NCBI GenBank assembly: GCA_002315315.1 | Contig: DCGT01000012.1 | Span: 41,458-73,098 of the forward strand | From: Faecalibacterium sp. UBA1771 | GTDB taxonomy: Bacteria; Bacillota; Clostridia; Oscillospirales; Ruminococcaceae | DNA: 31,641 bases | Reading direction: 5' to 3' | Shown here: positions 7,716-16,271 of the stretch, in pieces | How positions within the stretch are numbered: position 1 is the first letter of the stretch | Layout of the letters: every line of letters begins with the position of its first letter | The notes under the pieces: generated by a model | The model's input: only the letters and a program-made list of their open reading frames with translations | The model's database searches: none | Told to the model about the DNA's origin: nothing | Position numbers and translations under genes: made by a program

Positions 7716-8308
7716 ACTGCCGCCTCTCTCAGGCGCAGAAAGCTCTTGCGGATAACGCCGTCGGCGGTGCGGTAGCCGTCAGCCTTGTGGTCTACGACTC
7801 CGAAATCCTCCGGATATATCATACTGCCGTAGATTATCGTTATTTTTTTGCCTATCTTAACACCGTCGGGGGCTATAATCTGTGCCGTCATAAGCGGAAC
7901 TCCCGTAGAAATCGAAAGCGCCGCCGCGCCCGGCTTTAAGTCGAGCAGCTCACCGGTTACAGAGCGTGTTCCTTCGGGAAAGATAAGCACGTTTTCGCCG
8001 TTCTGCAAAAATTTCCTCGCCTTGCCTATGGCGTGCAGGTCACCGGTTTTACGACGCACTGCAAACGCTCCGAGCGATGTAAACAGCTTGTTGAGAAATT
8101 TGTTCTTGAACAGCTCTGACTTTGCCATGGTATGAAACTGCACACCGCTTGTCACGGCAAGCAGAACAGGGTCAAGCGCGTGAACGTGATTGCAGACAAG
8201 CAGAAAGTTGCCCTTTTTCGGTATGTTTTTCGCTCCGATAACTTTTATGCGGTAAAGGCAATACACAATCGGAAACACAATTATTCGTGAAAGCCGAAAC
8301 ATAAACAT
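7712..8308 (-). CDS. plsC: 1-acyl-sn-glycerol-3-phosphate acyltransferase
   Basis: This 198-residue lysophosphatidic acid acyltransferase makes phosphatidic acid at the membrane. It has a hydrophobic N-terminal stretch (about residues 6-19), the catalytic HX4D motif at His41-Asp46 within NHVHALD, and the glycerol-3-phosphate-binding block FPEGTRS at about residue 110. It starts 4 bases after the cmk stop and overlaps ispH by 4 bases. The cmk-plsC-ispH order is a familiar Clostridia arrangement. The N-terminus has two close in-frame ATGs (MFMF); I took the first, which lies at better spacing from AGGGTG. Confidence 0.92.
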   Translation of the reverse strand: MFMFRLSRIIVFPIVYCLYRIKVIGAKNIPKKGNFLLVCNHVHALDPVLLAVTSGVQFHTMAKSELFKNKFLNKLFTSLGAFAVRRKTGDLHAIGKARKFLQNGENVLIFPEGTRSVTGELLDLKPGAAALSISTGVPLMTAQIIAPDGVKIGKKITIIYGSMIYPEDFGVVDHKADGYRTADGVIRKSFLRLREAAV

Positions 8309-8312
8309 TTAT

Positions 8313-8975
8313 TTACACCCTGCCGTTAATTACGACCTTAAGCCTTTCTATTGACTGCTCCATATCAAGTCCCGTCGTATCCACCGTAACCGAATCCTCG
8401 GCAGGCTTCAGCGGTGCGACGGCTCTGTTGGAATCGTCGAAATCTCTCTTTTCCATATCTGCCAGAACCTCGTCGTAGTCGGCGGTCATTCCCTTGGCAA
8501 TAAGCTCCTCATAGCGGCGTCTTGCGCGCTCCTGCACCGATGCGGTGAGGAAAATCTTGACGTCGGCATTAGGCAAAACAACCGTTCCGATATCGCGTCC
8601 GTCCATTACAACGTCGTTTTTTGCGGCGATATCTCGCTGAAGCTGAAGCAGAAATGCCCTTACCGCAGGCAAAGCGGATACCGCCGACGCTGCCATCGAA
8701 ACTGCCTCCGTTCTGATTTTTCCGCTTACGTCCACGCCGTTTAGGAAAACTCTCTGCTCACGGTCGACAAATCTAAGCTCGATTTGAGTACCCGCAAGCA
8801 TTGCCGTTACCGCCTTTTCATCGTGCATATCAGCCGAGCGCGTCAGAGCATAGTACGCTATTGCTCGGTAAAGCGCGCCGGTATCGACATATATGTACCC
8901 GAGCTCTTTGGCAAGAAGCTTTGCCATAGTGCTTTTGCCCGCTCCGGCGGGACCGTCCAACGCTATTGCCTTCAT
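8313..8975 (-). CDS. cmk: Cytidylate kinase
   Basis: This 220-residue enzyme phosphorylates CMP and dCMP with ATP in the cytoplasm, feeding CTP and phospholipid precursor pools. The P-loop is GPAGAGKST (about residues 8-16). YVDTGALYRAIAYYAL and VVMDGRDIGTVVLPNADVKIFLTAS are the standard substrate-binding blocks, and RRYEELIAKG is the lid helix. The start overlaps the flavoprotein stop by 4 bases and is preceded by GGAAAAG. Length and motifs are complete. Confidence 0.97.
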   Translation of the reverse strand: MKAIALDGPAGAGKSTMAKLLAKELGYIYVDTGALYRAIAYYALTRSADMHDEKAVTAMLAGTQIELRFVDREQRVFLNGVDVSGKIRTEAVSMAASAVSALPAVRAFLLQLQRDIAAKNDVVMDGRDIGTVVLPNADVKIFLTASVQERARRRYEELIAKGMTADYDEVLADMEKRDFDDSNRAVAPLKPAEDSVTVDTTGLDMEQSIERLKVVINGRV

Positions 8976-10216
8976 TTGTTCTTTTCCTCCAAAACATTAA
9001 CTCCCGCCGCCCTGCCGGTGGCAAAGGCTATGGTAAGGTTGTAGCCGCCGGTATATCCGTCGGCATCAATCACCTCGCCGGCAAAGTGAAGATTTTTTAC
9101 AGACTTTGACATCATCGTTTTCGGGTCAAGCTGTGTCAGCTCAACGCCGCCCGCTGTGATTATCGCCTCGCTTGCCGGACGCAGAGATGTACAGCCGAGC
9201 GGGAAATCCTTAAGCAGCGAAACCACTTTACCGCGCTCCGCAGCGGTAAGCGAATTTATCTTTTTCTGCGGATTGATGCCGCTTCGCTCGACAAAGACGG
9301 GTATCAGCTTTCCGGGCAGAAGCGCGTCGAGCGAATTTTTGAAATCTCTGTTTAGATTCTGCGAAAAATCCCTTAATACCCTCGCATCGAGTGTTTTTTC
9401 ATCAAGTGCGGGCTTTAAATCTATATGCAGCTTTACGCCGTCACATCCGATATCGGCAAGATACGACGACAGTGTAAGCACAATCGGTCCCGATATTCCG
9501 AAATGAGTAAACAGCATTTCACCGAGCTGTGAGTAAAACACCTTACCGTTCTTTTCGGCAGACAGCGTCACGTTGCGAAGCGACAGCCCCTGCATCTGAG
9601 CACAGCATTTGTCGGGGCAGACGACGGGAACGAGAGCAGGAGAAATATCGTTGACGGCAATACCCGCTTTTTTCGCAAACCGATAACCGTCGCCGGTACT
9701 GCCGGTGCCGGGATAGCTGACACCGCCGGTAGCGACGATGACGGCTCTGCACGGAACAACTCCAGCCGAGGTCTTTACGCCGGTGACGGCGCCGTCTGAA
9801 ACCTCGATTCCCATTATCTCGGCACATACCCGTCTGACTCCGCAGTCGTCTGCATACCCTTCAAGTGCGTCGGCGATATCGTCCGCCCTGCCGCTCTGCG
9901 GAAAAACTCTCGCGCCCCGCTCGGTGACAAGCGGAACGCCGAGATTTTCAAAAAAGTTCATTATATCGTGCGGAGAAAAGGAACGGACACTGCTGTTAAG
10001 GAACCTTGCGCCGCGGCGAATACCGTCGAAAAAATCACCCGTTTCGATATCACAGGTAACATTGCATCTGCCCTTGCCCGTGATTCTCAGCTTTCTGCCC
10101 GAGACATTGTTTTTGTCAAAAGCGATAACCGACAGTCCTCTCTGCGCCGCAAAAGCCGCCGCCATGAGTCCTGCGGGTCCCTGACCTATAACAGCCACAT
10201 CACAGCGCTCAATCAT
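8972..10216 (-). CDS. NAD(P)/FAD-dependent oxidoreductase (BaiN/HI0933 family)
   Basis: A 414-residue flavoprotein of the HI0933/BaiN family. The dinucleotide-binding motif is VIGQGPAGLMAAAFAA near the N-terminus. KLRITGKGRCNVTCD, VIVATGGVSYPGTGSTGDGY and the C-terminal GEVIDADGYTGGYNLTIAFATG are family signatures. The physiological substrate is unknown for most members; BaiN was linked to bile acid reduction in one species, which should not be transferred here. The frame is open to 10270, but I choose the ATG at 10216, which gives MIERCDVAVIGQG, is preceded by GAGGA, and overlaps the regulator's stop by 8 bases. It is the second gene of the operon. Confidence 0.92.
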   Translation of the reverse strand: MIERCDVAVIGQGPAGLMAAAFAAQRGLSVIAFDKNNVSGRKLRITGKGRCNVTCDIETGDFFDGIRRGARFLNSSVRSFSPHDIMNFFENLGVPLVTERGARVFPQSGRADDIADALEGYADDCGVRRVCAEIMGIEVSDGAVTGVKTSAGVVPCRAVIVATGGVSYPGTGSTGDGYRFAKKAGIAVNDISPALVPVVCPDKCCAQMQGLSLRNVTLSAEKNGKVFYSQLGEMLFTHFGISGPIVLTLSSYLADIGCDGVKLHIDLKPALDEKTLDARVLRDFSQNLNRDFKNSLDALLPGKLIPVFVERSGINPQKKINSLTAAERGKVVSLLKDFPLGCTSLRPASEAIITAGGVELTQLDPKTMMSKSVKNLHFAGEVIDADGYTGGYNLTIAFATGRAAGVNVLEEKNK

Positions 10217-11078
10217 TTTCGTCCTCTTTATCCTTAGCGTAGACGTCGTATTCGTCCCAAATCTGTTCAAGCTCGGTAAGCGTGTTTCTCAAATCGTCCT
10301 GCCGTTCCAAGCCGACGGCAACGATCAAAGCGTTGAGTATCGACAGCGGAGCCACGAGCGAGTCGATAAAAGAGATGACCTCACATCGGGCAAGCAGCTT
10401 GCAGTCGGAATATTCTATAAGCGGCGAGCGCTCGGAATCGGTGAGCGATATTACCCTCGCACCTCTGCTCTTGGCAAAGCGGCAGGCATTAATTGTTCTT
10501 GATGAATAACGCGGAAAGCTGATGGCGATGAGAACATCGTTTTTGCCTATTTTATGTATTCTCTCGAACATCTCGCTTGCCGACGGACCGTTGAACTGAA
10601 ACACGTTTTTGAACATCATCGAAAGATATGTGTAGAGAAACTCGGCAAGTCCCTGTGCGCTTCTCATACCAATGATGTATATATTCTCTGCGTTGACAAT
10701 CTCGCGGACGGCGCGTTTGAAGTCTGCCTGTGAGATATTGCCGACCGTCTTGCGCACCGATTCGGCGTCGAGCGACAAAACTCTCGACAGCACGTCATCG
10801 TCGCCGATGACGGTTTTGGTAACACCGACACGCTGAACCGATGTAAGTCTCGATTTTACAACCTCATTCAAATCCTTTAAAAACTCGGGATAGCCCTTGT
10901 AGCCGAGCATCATCGCAAAACGAACCACAGTCGACTCCGAAACATCGGCAACCGCGCCGAGACGCGCGGCGTTCATATAAGCCGCCTCGTCGTAATGCTC
11001 AAGTATATATTCCGCTATGTACCGTTGTCCCTTAGAGAACTCCGACATTCTGTTTTTGATTGTTTCGAGCAAGTCCAT
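10209..11078 (-). CDS. MurR/RpiR family transcriptional regulator
   Basis: A 289-residue regulator with an N-terminal HTH_6 domain (about residues 1-77; LGAVADVSESTVVRFAMMLGYKGYPEF is the typical recognition region) and a C-terminal SIS sugar-phosphate isomerase-like domain (about 115-260; IYIIGMRSAQGLAEFLYTYL and DVLIAISFPRYSSRTI). Family members sense phosphorylated sugars or amino sugars. Here it is the first gene of an operon of housekeeping genes without sugar genes, so its ligand and targets are open, and it may simply be co-transcribed. A GCGGAG site and a promoter at 11144-11171 precede it. Confidence 0.93.
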   Translation of the reverse strand: MDLLETIKNRMSEFSKGQRYIAEYILEHYDEAAYMNAARLGAVADVSESTVVRFAMMLGYKGYPEFLKDLNEVVKSRLTSVQRVGVTKTVIGDDDVLSRVLSLDAESVRKTVGNISQADFKRAVREIVNAENIYIIGMRSAQGLAEFLYTYLSMMFKNVFQFNGPSASEMFERIHKIGKNDVLIAISFPRYSSRTINACRFAKSRGARVISLTDSERSPLIEYSDCKLLARCEVISFIDSLVAPLSILNALIVAVGLERQDDLRNTLTELEQIWDEYDVYAKDKEDEND

Positions 11079-11143
11079 GACATAACTCCGCTATATGTTC
11101 ATTATTATTGTAATCCGCTGTTTTACACAGATATACATAATAT

Positions 11144-11171
11144 ATTATATATCGGATTTTACATTTAACAA
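11144..11171 (-). promoter_or_regulatory. Promoter of the murR-baiN-cmk-plsC-ispH operon
   Basis: Minus strand: -35 TTGTTA (11166-11171), 16-base spacer, -10 TATAAT (11144-11149). It leaves an approximately 60-base leader before the regulator ATG. Confidence 0.6.
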
Positions 11172-11263
11172 TATCAGTCGGAAAAGTTCACGACTTATTC
11201 ACAATTCGGACAAAAAAAGGAACGCGGAACTTGCATCAAAGCCGTACACGGCGAAAGCACCTG

Positions 11264-11830
11264 TCACCCGATAATCGGCTGCAGCTGTCTGCCGCAGAGT
11301 GCCTCAGCTGCGGTATCGGCGCATTTATCCCAGCGGCAGGTGAGTGACGACGGTTTATTTATATAATCATCTTGATAAAACGGCACGAAATAATATCCTC
11401 TGCGATTCAGTAAAGTACCGATGTTGACTGCCGACGCCGACAGCGCATCGTTGGTCGACAGTGCAACAACTACCGGCTTACCCGAGCGCAGATGCGACTT
11501 AACAGCCATTGTAACCGGTGTATCGCTTATTCCCGCCGACAGCTTGGCAAGCGTTGTACCGGTGCAGGGTGCAACAAGCAGAACATCAAGCAGATTTTTC
11601 GGTCCTATCGGTTCGGCTTTGACAATGCTGTCAATAATACCGTTTCCGCTTATTTCCTCGATCCTTTGCCTTATTTCCGTCACCGCACCGAAGCGTGTAT
11701 CGTTCTGTGCGGCGTTAAACGACATTATCGGTATTATTTCATACAGACTTTTCAGCTCCCGCATCGCATTGAGGGCATTTTCAAAATTACAGTGTGAGCC
11801 GCACAGAGCAAAGCCGAGACGGGTCTTCAT
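11264..11830 (-). CDS. dpaB: Dipicolinate synthase subunit B
   Basis: This is a flavoprotein-fold subunit of dipicolinate synthase (SpoVFB), 188 residues, acting in the mother cell to make the spore-core chelator dipicolinic acid from dihydrodipicolinate. The N-terminal RLGFALCGSHCNFENAL and the VLLVAPCTGTTLAKLSAGISDTP block are characteristic. The reading frame continues upstream, but the ATG at 11830 is right behind a perfect AGGAGG and overlaps the dpaA stop by 4 bases (ATGA). It is the last gene of the dpaAB pair. I see no strong terminator beyond a T run near 11211. Confidence 0.95.
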   Translation of the reverse strand: MKTRLGFALCGSHCNFENALNAMRELKSLYEIIPIMSFNAAQNDTRFGAVTEIRQRIEEISGNGIIDSIVKAEPIGPKNLLDVLLVAPCTGTTLAKLSAGISDTPVTMAVKSHLRSGKPVVVALSTNDALSASAVNIGTLLNRRGYYFVPFYQDDYINKPSSLTCRWDKCADTAAEALCGRQLQPIIG

Positions 11831-12621
11831 ATTTTTTCCTCCTCGATAATTTTTAAAACCGTATCGCACAGCACTCCGCCGGCCGTTTCGGGGAATAATC
11901 TGCCGGGCAGCGACGGAGCGGGAATAATGCGGCACCCGAGCATCCTTGCGCCGTCGATATCGACCCCTCCCGGCGAGGATGCAAGCTCTATATAAAGTGT
12001 GTCTCTCAGAACTCCGAGCCGTTCCCCTGACAGCACAATCGACGGAACGGTTCCGAATACTGCATCATATTCGTTTTTCATTCCCGCTATGTCATCAAAG
12101 TCTGCCGTCCGATAACCCGAAGACGCCGCTTCCTCCCGCGCCTGCGGATTCCTCGCCGCAACCGTTACGGTGCATTTCCGTTCGGCAAGCTGTCGGCACA
12201 GCTCGCGTGCAACACAGCCGAAACCGGTTACGAGCACATTTGAGGCATTCAAATCAAGACCCGAATATCTGCGGGCAATCATCACCGCGCCGCGTGCGGT
12301 GGGCACTGCGTTACCCTGCCGGTAATCGTCTCGCCTGCAATAGTCGAAAACACGATGACCCGAGCGTTCCATTTTCTTTATCAAGGCTTGGGGCATATTA
12401 CCGCCGAAAAACACTGTTTCCGGCAAGGTGATATCAGACAGCCTTGCAACATTCCGCGCATTTCCTTCTCCTACAACCGACAGCAAAATACCGTCGGCGT
12501 TTACTATTCCTACATCAACAAAATCGACAAATCTGTTCACCTCAAAGCCGTATGAACGAAGCCTTACGGCGGCGAAACCGAGTCGTCGGTCATCTCCGAC
12601 GACGGCAAATGTTTTTATCAT
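11827..12621 (-). CDS. dpaA: Dipicolinate synthase subunit A
   Basis: This is the dehydrogenase-like subunit of dipicolinate synthase (SpoVFA), 264 residues. The N-terminal domain begins MIKTFAVVGDDRRLGFAA, and a C-terminal Rossmann domain contains NVLVTGFGCVARELCRQLAER (split here only for description). The ATG at 12621 follows AGGAGG at ideal spacing, so the longer open frame up to 12726 is not used. With dpaB it forms a two-gene operon. Expression late in sporulation is expected from the family, but the promoter could not be read with confidence. Together with spoIVB it marks the organism as an endospore former. Confidence 0.95.
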   Translation of the reverse strand: MIKTFAVVGDDRRLGFAAVRLRSYGFEVNRFVDFVDVGIVNADGILLSVVGEGNARNVARLSDITLPETVFFGGNMPQALIKKMERSGHRVFDYCRRDDYRQGNAVPTARGAVMIARRYSGLDLNASNVLVTGFGCVARELCRQLAERKCTVTVAARNPQAREEAASSGYRTADFDDIAGMKNEYDAVFGTVPSIVLSGERLGVLRDTLYIELASSPGGVDIDGARMLGCRIIPAPSLPGRLFPETAGGVLCDTVLKIIEEEKI

Positions 12622-12841
12622 AGTCACCCTCCTTTTCACCATATTATGACAAGGCACCCGCTTCGGATAATAAATCGTCACAGAGCATTGAATATACCGG
12701 AATTGAAGGCAAAGCTTGACGGTCATAATCTGATTTCGTTCTGTTCAAAGTAATATTTATAAAAATAATGTATCAAAACTCACAAATATTCTTATGCTTT
12801 TAAGCAAAATAAGTATAAATAGAGGAATAATAAAAAAACGC

Positions 12842-12870
12842 TTTACTTCATTTATGCTTTAAAGTATAAT
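12842..12870 (+). promoter_or_regulatory. Promoter of the T-box/symporter transcript
   Basis: -35 TTTACT (12842-12847), 17-base spacer, -10 TATAAT (12865-12870), directly upstream of the T-box leader. Confidence 0.65.
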
Positions 12871-12879
12871 AACGCCATA

Positions 12880-13164
12880 CCCCCAAAGACAGTGACCGGG
12901 AACAAGTAGCCGATGAATAAGACCGAACAGAGAGCGGCCGGGTGGTGAGAGGCGCATTAAGGTTGGCAATTGGTGAATACATCCCGCAGTTTCACGCTGA
13001 AAGTATCGGAAGGATACCGTGTAGGACGTGACGGGTGCGCCCGTTACAGTGCGAGAGTGTGTCTGCACTCGGTGAGGCATCGTTTGTGAGAGCGGTGCAA
13101 AATGAGGTGGTAACGCGAATTGCGATTCGCCCTCTGAGCTGTTTCAGGGGGCGATTTTTATTTT
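12880..13164 (+). promoter_or_regulatory. T-box riboswitch leader upstream of a sodium:solute symporter
   Basis: T-box RNAs bind an uncharged tRNA and let transcription continue when the amino acid is scarce. Visible parts are the Stem I 5' strand GTGACCGGGAACAAGTAG, the conserved CAGAGAGC and GGTGAGAG apical elements, the T-box proper TGAGGTGGTAACGCG (13103-13117), and a terminator: 11-bp stem TCGCCCTCTGA (13127-13137) with TCAGGGGGCGA (13144-13154), then TTTTTATTTT. Aligned with the PheS leader at 23087 and with glyQS (GAA-N-specifier-N-helix), the specifier is most likely ACA (12979-12981), threonine; TAC (tyrosine), one base upstream, is the alternative. Confidence 0.88.
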
Positions 13165-13182
13165 GTTCGGAGGATTCCCGTT

Positions 13183-14658
13183 ATGTTTTTGAGAATTTTG
13201 ATGATTGCGATTTTCGCCGTTGTTACCGTAGTAATCGGTATACTCTGCCGCCGCAAGGCAGACGGTGTGGACGGTTTCGTGCTCGGCGGGCGCAGTGTGG
13301 GACCGTGGATGTCGGCTTTTGCGTTCGGCACCTCCTACTTCTCCGCCGTTATTTTCGTAGGCTATGCCGGTCAGTTCGGCTGGCGCTTCGGTATTGCCTC
13401 GACATGGATAGGAATAGGCAACGCCGTTCTCGGAAGTCTGCTCGCGTGGATGGTGCTCGGTCGCAGAACAAGGGTTATGACACAGCACCTCGGCAGCTCT
13501 ACCATGCCCGATTTTTTTGAAAAGCGTTTCGGAAGCAGTGCGCTCAAAATAGCCGCATCCGGAATAATTTTCGTCTTTCTGATTCCCTATACCGCTTCTC
13601 TCTACAACGGTCTTTCGAGAATTTTCGGTATGGCATTTGACGTCGATTACTCGGTCTGCGTTGCCGCCATTGCCGTGCTTACCGGTATATATGTAGTATG
13701 CGGAGGTTACTTTGCCGCCGCCGTCAACGACTTTGTTCAGGGTATTGTGATGCTGTTCGGAATCGTAGCGGTCGTTCTTGCGGTCATCAGGGGCGAGGGA
13801 GGCTTTTCTGCCGCCTTCTCCGATCTTTCTCAGGTTGTAGACCCTGCGATTTCGTCCGAAAATGGTATGTTCACCGCTTTGTTCGGACCTGACCCCGCGG
13901 GACTTCTGAGCGTAGTGCTGCTCACCTCGCTCGGAACGTGGGGACTGCCTCAGATGGTTCACAAATTCTATGCAATCAAAAGTGAGAAAATGATTAAGAC
14001 AGGTACCGTAGTTTCAACACTGTTCGCCGTTGTTGTCGCGGGCGGCTGTTACTTCCTCGGCGGCTTCGGACGTCTGTTCTCCGACCGTGTCGACCTTGCA
14101 AACGGCTTCGATTCCATTATTCCGACCATGCTCGAGGGTCTGCCCGATATTCTAATCGGCATCGTTGTAGTGCTTGTTTTATCCGCCTCTATGTCGACCC
14201 TGTCCTCACTCGTAATAACCTCAAGCTCGACGCTGACACTTGATTTCCTGAAAGGCGGCGTTTGCCCGAAAATGAGCGAAAAAAAACAGCTCGGTGTTAT
14301 GCGCGCAATGACGGTATTCTTTATCGCCGTTTCCGCCGCTCTCGCGCTTTACCAGTATAACAGCGGTGCGGCATTCATCGCCCAGCTTATGGGTCTGTCA
14401 TGGGGTGCGCTTGCGGGATCGTTCCTCGGACCGTTCCTTTGGGGACTGTACCTCAAAAAGACCTGCAAGGCGGCTGTATGGGTCAGCTTTGCAACCGGAG
14501 TCGGATTTATGATAGGCAATATGCTGTTCTCGGTCGTTTCTCCGATTGTTGCGGGAGCCTTTGCCATGCTTCTGTCGCTCGTGGAAGTCCCTCTCATCAG
14601 CCTTGCCTGCGGCAAAATCAACGATTACTCGCAGAACGCCTTTAAATGCTTTAAATAA
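13183..14658 (+). CDS. Sodium:solute symporter family transporter
   Basis: A 491-residue integral membrane protein of the SSS (SLC5-like) family, with about 12-13 hydrophobic segments running from residue 4 to the C-terminus. Family features are the N-terminal FVLGGRSVGPWMSAFAFGTS segment (unwound TM1 region), WGLPQMVHKFYAIKSEK, and VLVLSASMSTLSSLVITSSS, matching the sodium-site region of the family. The start follows CGGAGGA at good spacing. It is the only gene behind the T-box leader, so the transported solute is probably the amino acid of that tRNA or a precursor of it (threonine by my reading of the specifier). This is inference from regulation only; sequence alone does not give the substrate. 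Confidence 0.92.
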   Translation: MFLRILMIAIFAVVTVVIGILCRRKADGVDGFVLGGRSVGPWMSAFAFGTSYFSAVIFVGYAGQFGWRFGIASTWIGIGNAVLGSLLAWMVLGRRTRVMTQHLGSSTMPDFFEKRFGSSALKIAASGIIFVFLIPYTASLYNGLSRIFGMAFDVDYSVCVAAIAVLTGIYVVCGGYFAAAVNDFVQGIVMLFGIVAVVLAVIRGEGGFSAAFSDLSQVVDPAISSENGMFTALFGPDPAGLLSVVLLTSLGTWGLPQMVHKFYAIKSEKMIKTGTVVSTLFAVVVAGGCYFLGGFGRLFSDRVDLANGFDSIIPTMLEGLPDILIGIVVVLVLSASMSTLSSLVITSSSTLTLDFLKGGVCPKMSEKKQLGVMRAMTVFFIAVSAALALYQYNSGAAFIAQLMGLSWGALAGSFLGPFLWGLYLKKTCKAAVWVSFATGVGFMIGNMLFSVVSPIVAGAFAMLLSLVEVPLISLACGKINDYSQNAFKCFK

Positions 14659-14667
14659 AAAAACCGA

Positions 14668-14699
14668 CCGCAGTACCGAACAATGCTTCCGTACTGCGG
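14668..14699. terminator. Bidirectional terminator between the symporter and the GNAT remnant
   Basis: A 9-bp stem CCGCAGTAC/GTACTGCGG, extendable by CGG/CCG-like pairs. It is followed by TTATTTTAT on the plus strand and by a run of seven T on the minus strand. Confidence 0.75.
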
Positions 14700-14706
14700 C
14701 GTTATT

Positions 14707-15076
14707 TTATCCGTTCAAAAGGCAGTAAACAAATGTATCCTGCCAAATCGGATTGCCGTTATTATCCTTTTTTAACCAGATATTTTGAGTAAAGGTCGCT
14801 TTTTTTAAAAATCCGAAAGTCTTTCGGAGAAAAACAAATGTTACCGATTACCTTGTTATCGCTTTTCAGCACAATAGCGACAAAATTATCGGTGTTAATA
14901 CTGTATTCCGGATGTGTTTTCCCGTTTTGACGGTCAATATCGGGGTAGCATTCAAAATCATCGTATTTTCTCTGCAACAAGAATTCGTACAAATCTTCAT
15001 AGGCATTCTCGATAAAGTTGCGCAAAATCAATCGTTCGGTTTTCGATATATATATCTTTTCATTCCTCAATTTCAC
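14707..15076 (-). pseudogene. Decayed GNAT (RimJ/RimL-like) acetyltransferase
   Basis: The main frame (14762-15076, 104 codons) has a clear N-terminal half of a GNAT N-acetyltransferase: ISKTERLILRNFIENAYEDL, then KVIGNICFSPKD. It ends early at 14762. In another frame the sequence from about 14810 down to a stop at 14707 reads ATFTQNIWLKKDNNG, then NPIWQDTFVYCLLNG, which resembles the usual C-terminus of the same family. The acetyl-CoA-binding middle of about 60 residues is missing, so an internal deletion plus frameshift is likely. The frame can begin at a GTG (15076) overlapping apbE by 17 bases, but no ribosome binding site is evident there; its true start is uncertain. Confidence 0.72.
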
Positions 15077-16076
15077 ATATTGTATAGCCGTCGTCCGTCA
15101 ATTCAAAACGGTCAAAAATCTCCGGTGTTGCCGAAATATGACCGTCATCGGAAATGAGTACCATTTCAAAATCGCCGTGTTCTCTCCAATAATCCTGCGC
15201 CCCGCTCTCACCCATAACGAACAGAGCGGTGGAGAGTGCATCGGCACGCTCGCCGTCACTGCAAATCACCGTAACGGCACGCAGACCTCCGTCGGCGGGA
15301 TAACCCGTTTCGGGGTCGATTATGTGGTGATATCGCACGCCGTCACTCTCAAAATACCGCTGATAATCACCCGATGTAACTACAGCCATATCCTGCCATG
15401 ACACAAATTTCAGACAGATATCACCGGGATTATCGGGATTCTCTATGCCGATATTGAATGCCATACCGTCGGTGTTTTTGCCGTAAAGCTGAACATTGCC
15501 TCCGAGCGTGAGCAGAGCCGCCGATGCACCGCTGTCCTTTATCATCTCAATCAATTTCTGAGCAGTATAGCCCTTGGCAATTCCTCCGAGGTCTATCTTC
15601 GCGCCGTTTGAGAGTGAGACAAAGCAATCGGACACTTCAACATTGTCGATACCAATTTGTGCGGTAAGCATAGCTATTTCATCGGCAGACGGTATGCGGT
15701 ATTCTCCGCTTCTGAATCCCCATGCCGTCATAAGAGCCGCTACGGTAGGGTCAAACGACCCATCGGTCTCCTCACCGTATGACACGGCGTCGGCTATGAG
15801 TCGTGCTGTTTCGGGCGAAACCTCGGCAGAGCCGTTTTCATTTAAACGGTAAATGTCGCTGTCCGTATCGGTCATCGACAGCATTTTTTCAAGGCGATAT
15901 ATCTCGTTCTCACAGTCATCGAGCAATGCTTCACCGTCCGAGTCAGTGAACACCGAAATACGCATGGCGGTGTCCATGGCAAACACAATACGGTCGTAGC
16001 GTTCAACCGATGTAGAACACCCGACCGTCATTATCGTAAATGCAATAATTGCTGCAATAATAAATATTCTTTTCAT
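15060..16076 (-). CDS. apbE: FAD:protein FMN transferase (ApbE), lipoprotein
   Basis: This 338-residue enzyme transfers FMN from FAD onto threonine of partner proteins such as Rnf or Nqr subunits outside the membrane. The N-terminus is a lipoprotein signal with lipobox TVGC, Cys20 being the acylated residue. Family motifs are GSFDPTVAAL, KIDLGGIAKGYTAQKLIE, HHIIDPETGYPADGG and the Mg-binding DALSTALFVMG. GGTGACTT precedes the ATG. No flavinylated target or Rnf gene is in the window, so its substrate is elsewhere in the genome. It is transcribed divergently from murC. Confidence 0.95.
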   Translation of the reverse strand: MKRIFIIAAIIAFTIMTVGCSTSVERYDRIVFAMDTAMRISVFTDSDGEALLDDCENEIYRLEKMLSMTDTDSDIYRLNENGSAEVSPETARLIADAVSYGEETDGSFDPTVAALMTAWGFRSGEYRIPSADEIAMLTAQIGIDNVEVSDCFVSLSNGAKIDLGGIAKGYTAQKLIEMIKDSGASAALLTLGGNVQLYGKNTDGMAFNIGIENPDNPGDICLKFVSWQDMAVVTSGDYQRYFESDGVRYHHIIDPETGYPADGGLRAVTVICSDGERADALSTALFVMGESGAQDYWREHGDFEMVLISDDGHISATPEIFDRFELTDDGYTICEIEE

Positions 16077-16271
16077 AAGTCACCGATGCAATTCATCTTA
16101 ATTAACATTTGTATTATACAAGATTGACCGCGAAAAATAAAGCAAAACGATAATTTCGACAAAACGGTTTATTTATTCGGTAAAATGCAATATAATATGA
16201 TAATATGAGTGATAAAGTTAATTAACGGCAATACAACAGTTAAAATACAGATAATGGAAAGAGATATTTGT
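16077..16271. promoter_or_regulatory. Divergent apbE/murC promoter region
   Basis: A TATAAT on the minus strand (16113-16118) fits apbE, and a TATAAT on the plus strand (16191-16196) fits murC. At 17 bases upstream both have only weak -35 boxes (TTTATT). No other feature is apparent. Confidence 0.45.

Noticed and set aside
11200..11245. T run and short repeats after dpaB as a terminator
   Set aside because: The run of seven T is preceded by a direct repeat (GTTCC twice) rather than a stable hairpin.
12640..12648. CATAATATG upstream of dpaA as a sigma-E/sigma-K -10 box
   Set aside because: One or two mismatches, no matching -35 at the right distance, and it would leave only about a dozen leader bases. 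Suggestive but not enough to call.
13144..13962. Long minus-strand open frame of 272 codons opposite the symporter gene
   Set aside because: It is a shadow of the membrane-protein gene on plus; composition rich in His, Asn and Gly with no domain and no start signals.
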